In this document: piece by piece, positions 44,090 through 51,349 of the stretch
How the letters are laid out: each line of letters starts with the position of its first letter
How positions within the stretch are numbered: the first letter of the stretch is position 1
Notes under the pieces: model-generated
What the model saw: the letters and a program-made list of their open reading frames with translations, nothing else
Told to the model about the DNA's origin: nothing
Databases searched by the model: none
Assembly (NCBI RefSeq): GCF_030766825.1
Contig: NZ_JASFDV010000048.1
Coordinates: 1-51,349 of the forward strand
Direction: 5' to 3'
DNA length: 51,349 nucleotides
Origin: Nocardiopsis sp. CC223A
GTDB lineage: Bacteria; Actinomycetota; Actinomycetes; Streptosporangiales; Streptosporangiaceae
Program-made: the position numbers and the translations under genes

Positions 44090-45358
44090 ATGTGGAAGTG
44101 GGTGAAGGAGTCGGGGAGGGCACTGGGCTCCCTGGAGCGGCGCAGGGGCCGGTGGTGGTGGGAGCGCAGGCTCGTCTTCGCCGACTGGTTCTACGCCCTG
44201 GTGCCGCTGCCGTTCAGCGCCATGTTCCAGCTGTCCTCCGCTTCCACGGAGAGCATCGGACTCCTGAGCGGCGCGTTCGTGTTCCTCCTGAACGGCCTGG
44301 CGGCGGTCAACGTCCTCACCGCCGTCCTCGCGGGGTTCGCGGTCTACGTCGCCCCGGTGCTGTGGGCCGCCGCCATGGTGCTGCTGCGCCGCATCGACCC
44401 GCGGTGGCTGCTGGTCACCTCGTTCGTCCTCCTGCTGCTGTTCGGCAACTTCGTCCCGGCGGCCATCGCCCTGTACTCCTACGCCGTCTACTTCTCCGAC
44501 CGCCGTGTCCTGGTCGCCTGGCTGGTCGCACTGAGCCTGGCCGTCACCGGCGCCTACCAGGCGGTCTTCCTGGGGTACTTCTTCCTCATCATCGGATTCC
44601 TGGTCATGCCCACGGTCATGGGCCTGTGGGTGGGCACCCGGCGCCAGCTCATCGACCGCCTCCATGAGCGCGCCGAGCGCCTGGAGCGCGAACAGCACCT
44701 GCTCGCAGACCAGGCCATCACCGCCGAGCGCACCCGGATCGCCCGGGAGATGCACGACGTGGTCGCCCACCGGGTCAGCCTCATGGTCCTGCACGCGGGG
44801 GGCCTGGAGGTCTCCTCCGAGGACCCGCGCACCATCGAGACCGCCGGGGTCATCCGCACCACCGGCCGCGAGGCCCTGACCGAACTGCGCGGGATCCTCG
44901 GCGTGCTGCGCGAGGAGGGCGCGGCCGCGCCCACCGCGCCCCAGCCCGTCCTGTCCGACCTGGACCGCCTGGTCCGGGAGTGGCGTGCCGCCGGGATGGA
45001 GATCGAGCGCACCGGGACCGGGGAGGAGCGGCCCGTCCCCGGGCCCGTGCAGCGCACCGTCTACCGCATCGTCCAGGAGGGGCTCACCAACGCCGCCAAG
45101 CACGCCCAGGGGGCCCGTGTCACGGTGCTCCTGCACCACGCCCCGGGCCGCCTGGAGGTGGAGGTCGCCAACGGCCCGGCCCCGGCCGGGACCGGGGTGC
45201 CCGCGCCGCGCAGCGGGTTCGGCCTCGCCGGCCTGCGCGAACGCGTCGTGCTGGCGGGCGGGGAGCTCACCGCCGGTGTGTGCCCGGACGGCGGGTGGCG
45301 GTTGCGCGCTATCGTGCCGACCGACACACCCGCAGGCGCCGAGGAGACCGCTCCGTGA
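44090..45358 (+). CDS. Sensor histidine kinase (NarL/DesK-type, HisKA_3)
   Basis: 422-aa kinase. Four or five transmembrane helices fill about 25-185. The dimerisation/phosphoacceptor helix has RTRIAREMHDVVAHRVS with His222. The HATPase domain has GLTNAAKHAQGARVTV and GFGLAGLRERV. No extracellular sensor domain, so the signal is probably in the membrane. The ATG lacks a strong ribosome-binding site. Stop overlaps the response regulator as GTGA. Confidence 0.92.
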   Translation: MWKWVKESGRALGSLERRRGRWWWERRLVFADWFYALVPLPFSAMFQLSSASTESIGLLSGAFVFLLNGLAAVNVLTAVLAGFAVYVAPVLWAAAMVLLRRIDPRWLLVTSFVLLLLFGNFVPAAIALYSYAVYFSDRRVLVAWLVALSLAVTGAYQAVFLGYFFLIIGFLVMPTVMGLWVGTRRQLIDRLHERAERLEREQHLLADQAITAERTRIAREMHDVVAHRVSLMVLHAGGLEVSSEDPRTIETAGVIRTTGREALTELRGILGVLREEGAAAPTAPQPVLSDLDRLVREWRAAGMEIERTGTGEERPVPGPVQRTVYRIVQEGLTNAAKHAQGARVTVLLHHAPGRLEVEVANGPAPAGTGVPAPRSGFGLAGLRERVVLAGGELTAGVCPDGGWRLRAIVPTDTPAGAEETAP

Positions 45359-46014
45359 TACGTACCGTCCTGATCGACGACGAACAACTGGTCCGGTCCG
45401 GACTGCGGATGATCCTGGACTCCGCGCCCGACATCGAGGTGGTCGGCGAGGGCGGCGACGGGGCCGAGGCGATCCGCCTCACCGAGGAACTGGCCCCCGA
45501 CGTGGTCCTGCTCGACATCCGCATGCCCGGCGTGGACGGCCTCACCGCCGCCGCCCGGCTGGCCGCCCTGCCCGACCCGCCGCACGTGGTGCTGCTGACC
45601 ACCTTCGACCTGGACGAGTACGTGCACGGCGCGCTGCGCGCCGGGGCGGTCGGCTTCCTGCTCAAGGACACCCCGCCCCGCGACCTCATCGCCGCGGTGC
45701 GCACCGTGCACGAGGGCAACGCCATGCTCTCGCCCAGCGTCACCAAGCGCATGCTGGAGCGGTTCGCCGCCCCGGCCCCGGCCGACTCCGCCGAGGGCCG
45801 GGCCACCGCCGGACGGCGCCTGGAGGTGCTGAGCGAGCGTGAACGCGCCGTCCTGGTCGCCGTCGCCCAGGGCATGTCCAACGCCGAGGCGGGCCGTACC
45901 CTGGGCATGCGCGAGGCCACCGTCAAGGCGCACGTCAGCCGCATCCTCGCCAAGCTCGGCATGTCCAACCGGGTCCAGGCCGCGATCCTCGCCCACGACG
46001 CCGGGTGGGCCTGA
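45355..46014 (+). CDS. NarL-family response regulator
   Basis: 219-aa regulator with receiver domain (Asp8, Asp9, phosphoacceptor Asp54 in VVLLDIRMPG, Lys in FLLKDTPP) and a LuxR-type HTH (LSERERAVLVAVAQGMSNAEAGRTLG region, VKAHVSRILAKLGMSNRVQ). GTG start coupled to the kinase. Probably controls the divergent MacB/FtsX operon. Confidence 0.94.
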   Translation: MIRTVLIDDEQLVRSGLRMILDSAPDIEVVGEGGDGAEAIRLTEELAPDVVLLDIRMPGVDGLTAAARLAALPDPPHVVLLTTFDLDEYVHGALRAGAVGFLLKDTPPRDLIAAVRTVHEGNAMLSPSVTKRMLERFAAPAPADSAEGRATAGRRLEVLSERERAVLVAVAQGMSNAEAGRTLGMREATVKAHVSRILAKLGMSNRVQAAILAHDAGWA

Positions 46015-46036
46015 CCGGGTGACCCGGCTCACCCGG
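46015..46036 (+). terminator. Short hairpin after response regulator
   Basis: CCGGGTGA and TCACCCGG form an 8-bp stem with a 6-nt loop immediately after the stop codon at 46014. Weak but well placed. Confidence 0.5.
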
Positions 46037-46097
46037 GCCGCCCCGGCATGTCGGAACCCCACAGGAAGCCGGGGAGGAGTCCTGTACCCGGCCGCAT

Positions 46098-46127
46098 TGC
46101 GACCACCCCCCGCGACCTCGGTACGCT
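46098..46127 (+). promoter_or_regulatory. Candidate promoter of the fabG-inhA operon
   Basis: TTGCGA (46098-46103) and TACGCT (46122-46127) are separated by 18 bp. The latter fits the TASSNT-like -10 common in actinomycetes. The 9-mer GCATTGCGA occurs at 46094-46102 and again at 46128-46136, so the site may also be a regulator target. Confidence 0.35.
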
Positions 46128-46186
46128 GCATTGCGATCCCCGACCCCGTCACGTGTCGTGGTCGCCCCTCGGGCGGCCGCGGGTAG

Positions 46187-46906
<720 letters not shown>

Positions 46907-46961
46907 GCCGACCCCGGTCCACCGCACAGCAGACCAGAAACAGGACGGACAACCCGACACC

Positions 46962-47726
46962 ATGGGACTTCTCGAAGGTAAGCGCATCCTCGTCACCGGG
47001 GTGCTCACCGACTCCTCCATCGCCTTCCACGTCGCCCGCCTGGCGCAGGAGCAGGGCGCCACGGTCGTCCTGACCGGTTACGGCCGCCTGAGCCTGGTGG
47101 AGCGCATCGCCAAGCGCCTGCCCGAGCCGCCGCCGGTCCTGGAGCTGGACGTCACCGACGACGAGCAGCTGGGGACCCTGGCGGCGCGCGTGGGCGAGCA
47201 CGTCGACGGCCTGGACGGCATCGTCCACTCCATCGGGTTCACCCCGCAGGACGCCCTGGGCGGCAACTTCCTCAACACGCAGTGGTCGGACGTGGCCACC
47301 GCGATGCACACCTCGACGTTCTCGCTGAAGTCGCTGACCACCTCGCTGACCCCGCTCATGAAGAACGGCGGCTCGGTGGTGGCGCTGGACTTCGACAACA
47401 GCGTCTCCTACCCGATCTACGACTGGATGGGCGTGGCCAAGTCCGCGCTCACCTCCACCGCCCGCTACCTGGCCCGCTACGTCGGCGACCAGAACATCCG
47501 GGTGAACCTGGTCTCGGCCGGCCCGCTGAGCACCATGGCCGCGCGCAGCATCCCCGGGTTCGAGGAGCTGGCCAAGCACTGGCCCGAGCGCGCTCCGCTG
47601 GGCTGGGACGTCAGCGACCCCGAGCCCGCGGCCAAGGCCGTCGTGGCCCTGCTGTCGGACTGGTTCCCGGCCACCACCGGCGAGGTCGTCCACGTGGACG
47701 GCGGGTTCCACTCCACCGGGGCCTGA
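46962..47726 (+). CDS. inhA: NADH-dependent enoyl-ACP reductase (InhA/FabI)
   Basis: 254-aa enoyl-ACP reductase. [20 protein letters not shown] and SIGFTP near residue 90 are typical, and [13 protein letters not shown] carries the catalytic Tyr and Lys. It closes each FAS-II cycle. It follows fabG by 55 bp in the same operon. Confidence 0.94.
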   Translation: MGLLEGKRILVTGVLTDSSIAFHVARLAQEQGATVVLTGYGRLSLVERIAKRLPEPPPVLELDVTDDEQLGTLAARVGEHVDGLDGIVHSIGFTPQDALGGNFLNTQWSDVATAMHTSTFSLKSLTTSLTPLMKNGGSVVALDFDNSVSYPIYDWMGVAKSALTSTARYLARYVGDQNIRVNLVSAGPLSTMAARSIPGFEELAKHWPERAPLGWDVSDPEPAAKAVVALLSDWFPATTGEVVHVDGGFHSTGA

Positions 47727-47805
47727 GCGCCCTGTTAGGTTGACGCGGTCGGTCCCCGCTTCCCGGGGGCCGACCGTACTCGTTGCAGCGGGAGGGGACG
47801 CGGAC

Positions 47806-48567
47806 ATGGATCTGGGACTGTCGGGCGCCAAGGTCTTGGTGACGGGGGCCAGCCGGGGGATCGGCCGGGCCATCGCCGAGGTGTTCGCGGACGAGGGCGC
47901 CGACCTGGCGCTGTGCGCCCGGGACGGGGTGCCCCTGGCGGAGGCGGCGGGGGAGCTGAGCTCCAAGGGCGTCAAGGTGTACGCCCTGCCCCTGGACGTC
48001 CGCGACCACGACGCGCTGACCGCCTTCGTGGCCGACGCGGCCGCCCACCTGGGCGGCCTGGACGTCCTGGTGTCCAACGTCTCCGGCGGCAGCGCGCCCA
48101 CCCCCGACCAGTGGGAGCGGGCCTTCGACACCGACCTCGTACCGTTCCTGCGGCTGACCGAGGCGGCCGAACCGCACCTGAAGGCCTCGGCCCGGGGCGG
48201 GTCGGCGGTGCTGATCTCCACCACCTCGGCGCTGCACGTCACCCCGCCCGCCGGGGCCCGCTCCTACGGCGCGGTCAAGGCGGCCCTGAACCACCACGCC
48301 TCCTCCCTGGCCCGCGCCTGGGCACCGGAGGGGGTGCGGGTCAACACCGTCTCGCCGGGACCGATCGAGTTCCCCGGCGGCGGCTGGGCCCGCCGCCGGG
48401 AGAACGACCCGGACTTCTACGAGGGCATCCGCTCGCGCATCCCCTTCGGACGGCTGGGCCGCCCGGAGGAGGTGGCCCGCGCGGTCGCCTTCCTCGCGTC
48501 CCCGGCGGCGGCCTTCATCACCGGCCAGAACCTCGTCGTGGACGGCGGCTTCCTGGACCGGGTCTGA
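47806..48567 (+). CDS. Short-chain dehydrogenase/reductase
   Basis: 253-aa SDR; start at 47806 preceded by [15 protein letters not shown] near 13-20, Ser/Thr in ISTTSALH, Tyr and Lys in [11 protein letters not shown], and VDGGFLDRV at the end. It follows inhA by 79 bp and may be the third gene of that unit. Substrate unknown. Confidence 0.9.
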   Translation: MDLGLSGAKVLVTGASRGIGRAIAEVFADEGADLALCARDGVPLAEAAGELSSKGVKVYALPLDVRDHDALTAFVADAAAHLGGLDVLVSNVSGGSAPTPDQWERAFDTDLVPFLRLTEAAEPHLKASARGGSAVLISTTSALHVTPPAGARSYGAVKAALNHHASSLARAWAPEGVRVNTVSPGPIEFPGGGWARRRENDPDFYEGIRSRIPFGRLGRPEEVARAVAFLASPAAAFITGQNLVVDGGFLDRV

Positions 48568-48569
48568 CC

Positions 48570-48610
48570 GCCCGCGCTCCGGCGGTGGTCACCGCCGCCG
48601 GAGCGCGGGC
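48570..48610. terminator. Strong bidirectional hairpin between convergent genes
   Basis: A perfect 16-bp stem (GCCCGCGCTCCGGCGG with its complement) with a 9-nt loop starts 3 bp after the SDR stop and overlaps the last codons of the convergent serine hydrolase gene. Confidence 0.82.
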
Positions 48611-49944
48611 GCGAGTCCGCGCACCGCGAGGACCGTGCCCGCGGCCCCGGCGACCGCCACGGCCACGGTGAGGTCGGGGAACCACAGCAGCGTGCTGCGC
48701 GGCCCGATGTAGGAGAGCAGCGCCGCGGCCGTGACGACGGCGAGCACGCCGACGACGCCCAGGACGGTGCGCCTCCGGCCCCGCCCCGGCCGCAGGGCCG
48801 CCGCACCCAGGCCCAGTGCCAGGGCCGTCGCGCTCCACGCCGCGGCCGGGGGGACCCACGCGGCGGAGGGCTCCTCCACGGGGGCGCCCGAGAGCATCCG
48901 GGCCAGGTCGAAGGCGACCTGCTGGATCTCCCCGTCGGCGGCGATCGCGTAGGCGTTCTGGGCCGCCACCACCGCGCGGTCGCGTTCGGGCAGCAGCACC
49001 ACGATCGCGGCGTACCCGGGGGTGGCCCCGCCGTGGAACACGACGGGCTCGCCGGTGCCGGACAGTTCGGTCTCCCGCCAGCTCAGCCCGTAGGTCTGCG
49101 CCGACCCGGGCACCGGGACGACGCCCTCGCGCATCCCGGCCAGGGTGTCGGCGTCCAGCAGGGGCGGCTCGGGGTCCAGCTGGAGGCGGGCGAAGGCGGC
49201 CAGGTCGTCCAGGGTCCCGCCGAGGTAACCGAAGGCCGCGCCCTCGTCGTCCACCTTTCCGGCGTCGGCGCCCGCCACCGGCAGGCCCCACAGGTACCGG
49301 TGGCCGGGTGTCAGCCCGGCGGCCTCGGCCTCGCGCGCGTCGGTGAACGCCCCGTCCATCCCGGCGGGCTCCAGCACCGATGCGCGCAGGTGGCCGTGCA
49401 GGTCACCGGTGACCTCCTCGATCACCGCGCCGAGCAGCAGGTGGTTGGCGCTGGAGTAGGCGTGCGTCCCGGGTTCTTCGGCCGGGGCCCCGGCCAGGTG
49501 CTCGACCCGTTCGTCGAGGCCCATCGCGTCCGGGCCGTAGCGGTCGGCCACCGCGAAGGCGGCGCGCTCGGGGATCCCGGAGGTGTGCGTCATCAGGTGG
49601 CGGACGGTGATGTCGCGTCCGTCGAAGGCGGGCAGGTGGTCGCCTACCGGCGCGTCGAGGTCCAGCCTCCCCTCCTCGGCCAGGACGACGGCGGCGGTGG
49701 CGGTCACCGGTTTGGCCACCGAACCCCACAGGAAGGCGGTGCCGGCGTCCACCGGGTCACCGGCGCCGTCGACGCCGGTGTGGAAGGCGTGCTCCACACC
49801 CTCGGGGCCGACCACGGCGTAGGCCAGGCCGGGGACGACGGCCGCGGCCGTGTGCGCCTGGGCGTGGGCGTCCATGGCATCGGTATCCGGTGTGACCGGG
49901 GCGACCGGGGAGAGGGCGAGCAGCAGGGCGAGTGGGAGGTGCAC
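48589..49944 (-). CDS. Beta-lactamase-family serine hydrolase with C-terminal membrane helices
   Basis: 451-aa protein with a short signal sequence (about 1-16) and the class C beta-lactamase/PBP fold. Catalytic SVAK (Ser75, Lys78), YSSANHLLLG as the Tyr-containing second motif, and a late HGGATPGYAA equivalent to the KTG-type box. About four hydrophobic helices close the protein (380-445). It faces outward and probably acts on peptides or esters. GTG start with AAAGGA upstream. Divergent from a tetR gene with tandem operators between them. Confidence 0.87.
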   Translation of the reverse strand: MHLPLALLLALSPVAPVTPDTDAMDAHAQAHTAAAVVPGLAYAVVGPEGVEHAFHTGVDGAGDPVDAGTAFLWGSVAKPVTATAAVVLAEEGRLDLDAPVGDHLPAFDGRDITVRHLMTHTSGIPERAAFAVADRYGPDAMGLDERVEHLAGAPAEEPGTHAYSSANHLLLGAVIEEVTGDLHGHLRASVLEPAGMDGAFTDAREAEAAGLTPGHRYLWGLPVAGADAGKVDDEGAAFGYLGGTLDDLAAFARLQLDPEPPLLDADTLAGMREGVVPVPGSAQTYGLSWRETELSGTGEPVVFHGGATPGYAAIVVLLPERDRAVVAAQNAYAIAADGEIQQVAFDLARMLSGAPVEEPSAAWVPPAAAWSATALALGLGAAALRPGRGRRRTVLGVVGVLAVVTAAALLSYIGPRSTLLWFPDLTVAVAVAGAAGTVLAVRGLAPALRRR

Positions 49945-49961
49945 GGGCGTCCTTTCGATAA

Positions 49962-49999
49962 CCGTATGCTCATATTGTTATAGCCGTATGCTGATACGG
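49962..49999. promoter_or_regulatory. Tandem TetR operator candidates
   Basis: CCGTATGCTGATACGG (49984-49999) is a 6-bp dyad with a 4-nt centre. CCGTATGCTCATATTG (49962-49977) is a degenerate copy exactly 22 bp upstream, i.e. two helical turns. They fill the 62-bp gap between the divergent serine hydrolase and tetR starts. Autoregulation by the adjacent TetR is inferred. Confidence 0.65.
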
Positions 50000-50006
50000 T
50001 CAACCC

Positions 50007-50630
50007 GTGCCACGAACCGCAGACCACGACCGGCGCCGGGCCCAGATCGCCGACGCCGTGTCCGACCTCATCGCCGCCGACGGCCTGGCGGCGGTCACCG
50101 TCGCCCGCACCGCCGACCGCGCGGGCATCTCCGTCGGCCTGGTCCAGCACTACTTCCCGGCCAAGGACGACATGCTCCGGCACGCCTTCGAACGGGTCGG
50201 CGCCGCCATCGCCGACCGGGTCGCGGACCTCATCGCCGGGGGCGTCCGGCACGAGAGCTCCATCGCCGACGTCCTGGCCGCCGCCCTGGCCGAGTACCTG
50301 CCCCTGGACGGGCGCCGCCGCGCCGAGTTCCGCGTCACCCGCACCTTCGCGGGCCGCGCCCTGGACAACCCCCGCCTGGCCGAGGTGGACGCCCGCACCG
50401 CCGCGGCCCTGCGCACCGAGATCGCCCGCGCGGTCACCAACGGCTTCGAGTGCGGCGAGGTCGACCCCGCCGCCGACCCCGCCCTGGCCGCCGCCCGCCT
50501 GGCCGCCGCGACCGAGGGGCTGGCGTCCGCCCTGTATCGGGACCCCGGCGAGCAGGATCGCGCCCTCACGGTCCTGCGCACCGAGATCGATGCGGTCTTC
50601 ACCGGTGAGTGCCGCCGGTACCGCCGCTGA
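50007..50630 (+). CDS. TetR-family transcriptional regulator
   Basis: 207-aa regulator, GTG start 7 bp after the operator. HTH about 12-55 (AAVTVARTADRAGISVGLVQHYFPAKDDML in outline); helical ligand domain with a conserved C-terminal segment near 175-195. The last 120 bp of the gene are part of a 131-bp tandem duplication, so the present stop may differ from the ancestral one. Confidence 0.92.
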   Translation: MPRTADHDRRRAQIADAVSDLIAADGLAAVTVARTADRAGISVGLVQHYFPAKDDMLRHAFERVGAAIADRVADLIAGGVRHESSIADVLAAALAEYLPLDGRRRAEFRVTRTFAGRALDNPRLAEVDARTAAALRTEIARAVTNGFECGEVDPAADPALAAARLAAATEGLASALYRDPGEQDRALTVLRTEIDAVFTGECRRYRR

Positions 50631-50781
50631 CACTGCCGGCCGCCGAGGGGTTGGCGTCCGCCCTGTATCGGGACCCCGGCGAGCAGGACTGCGCTCTCAC
50701 GGTCCTGCGCACCGAGATCGATGCGGTCTTCACCGGTGAGTGCCGCCGGTACCGCCGCTGGCGCCGCCGGCCGCCGAGGGG
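50511..50781 (+). repeat. 131-bp tandem duplication of the tetR 3' end
   Basis: Bases 50511-50630 recur at 50642-50761 with only a few changes, at an offset of 131 bp. A third short remnant (GCCGAGGGG) is at 50773-50781. Because 131 is not a multiple of 3, the second copy is out of frame with the gene. Copy 1 ends CGCTGA (stop) where copy 2 has CGCTGG. Confidence 0.88.
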
Positions 50782-51175
50782 GCGGCGGGAGGCGGGTGCG
50801 CGTTCGGCAGCGGTCTCCCGTGTACGGCGCCGATCAGGCGGCGGTCCGCGTCGAGGACTTCACCACGGCCCCGGGGCGGGTGCTCGCGACCGTGGCCCGC
50901 ACCGCCGCCACCGAGGACGGGCCGGTCCTGACAGGGGAGGCCGCCGAGGTGGGCGGGGAGCAGGGGGAGGACACGGCCTTTGGTAACAAGGACATCACGG
51001 AGTTGCGGACGGGGTCTCCTGACGCCCTCCTGGTCCGAATCCCGTGGTGAAAGAACAGGGAAGGCGTGCGGCCCGGTGGTACGGCCGGGAACGCACCCGG
51101 CCCCGAAAGGGGCGAGGATGTGGACACGTTCCGGATCGCCCGGGCGTCCTTCACTCCCGAAACGGAGATCTCGAA
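50642..51175 (+). other. Duplicated tetR tail and uncharacterised DNA before lipoprotein gene
   Basis: The first 120 bp are the second copy of the tetR 3' end, a non-functional gene fragment. From about 50800 to 51050 an open frame encodes segments such as VYGADQAAVRVEDFTTAPGRV, in parts, but has no start signal and I do not recognise it; it may be remnant coding DNA. No RNA gene is seen. Confidence 0.45.
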
Positions 51176-51349
51176 GTGATCATGAGAGCGGCACCCCGCG
51201 CGGGTGCCATCGCGTTCGCCCTGGCCCTGGGTCTGGCGGCATGCGCCTCCTCCGAGCCCGAATCGTCGCCCGGACCCGAGGCGGACACGGTCGAACAGAC
51301 CCCGTCCGAGAGCGGCTCCGAGACCGGATCCGAGGCGGTGGAGTCGGCG
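51176..51349 (+). CDS. Lipoprotein, N-terminal part (truncated by window end)
   Basis: 58 codons visible. GTG 51176 has GGAG 8 nt upstream; ATG 51182 is an alternative start. A basic N-terminus and Ala/Leu-rich signal end in the lipobox LAAC, followed by a Ser/Glu/Pro-rich linker (ASSEPESSPGPEADTVEQ). The functional domain lies beyond the window. Confidence 0.75.
   Translation, partial: MIMRAAPRAGAIAFALALGLAACASSEPESSPGPEADTVEQTPSESGSETGSEAVESA

Noticed and set aside
50974..51050. tRNA-like string GGTCCGAATCCC near 51030
   Set aside because: It resembles a T-arm, but no acceptor, D or anticodon stems can be paired around it.

Overview
This is high-GC actinomycete DNA, with strong third-position G/C in every gene, GTG starts and 4-base GTGA/ATGA stop-start overlaps throughout. 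A mycobacterial-style fabG-inhA pair, NarL-type two-component genes and actinobacterial small proteins fit a filamentous actinomycete such as Nocardiopsis or Streptomyces. The genus is an inference and is not proven by anything seen here.

The main content, about 1.8-32.3 kb, is an enediyne-type biosynthetic locus. It holds a complete core cassette: an iterative PKSE with KS-AT-ACP-KR-DH-PPTase order (1797-7556), its hotdog thioesterase (7553-7993), and homologues of the three conserved enediyne genes of unknown mechanism: DUF1702/UnbL/E3 (9107-10063), UnbV/E4 (28452-30365) and UnbU/E5 (30362-31348). The cassette is dispersed over three transcription units. Between its parts lie two operons unlike those of the described enediyne clusters I can recall. 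The plus operon 11401-15805 encodes a HEAT-like protein with Ca-type loops, an uncharacterised 211-aa protein, a tandem SRPBCC protein and an ABC1/UbiB-like kinase. The minus operon 23303-15820 encodes a triple SnoaL protein, a DyP-type peroxidase, an SRPBCC protein, a second ABC1-like kinase, a stand-alone degenerate PKS ketoreductase, a two-domain SRPBCC protein and an AraC regulator. Self-protection is suggested by a DrrAB-like ABC exporter (24003-25777) and a UvrA-like protein that lacks the UvrB-binding insert (25830-28271). UnbV and UnbU are translationally coupled to two further small membrane proteins, one rich in intramembrane His/Glu and one with a Cys/His cluster. No P450, sugar, aromatic side-chain or apoprotein genes are present, so the locus looks like a compact, atypical PKSE system. 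Two AraC-type regulators sharing an unusual architecture, a TetR and an adjacent LysR may control it.

The left edge (48-1373) holds an ABC solute-binding lipoprotein. From about 33 kb onward the content is more ordinary: a LysR/acyl-CoA dehydrogenase pair with an 18-bp palindrome between them, a discrete Sfp-type PPTase, a DeoR regulator, a polyprenol-phosphate glycosyltransferase, twin small acidic proteins, a DHA2-type MFS exporter, a MacB/FtsX-type ABC system next to a histidine kinase/response regulator pair, the FAS-II genes fabG and inhA with a third SDR, and a serine hydrolase divergent from a TetR with tandem operators. The 3' end of that tetR carries a 131-bp tandem duplication. The window ends inside a lipoprotein gene.

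Several strong G/C-rich hairpins mark transcription-unit ends (1-35, 25783-25811, 35094-35119, 40212-40241, 48570-48610). I saw no tRNA, rRNA, CRISPR array, transposase or attachment site.
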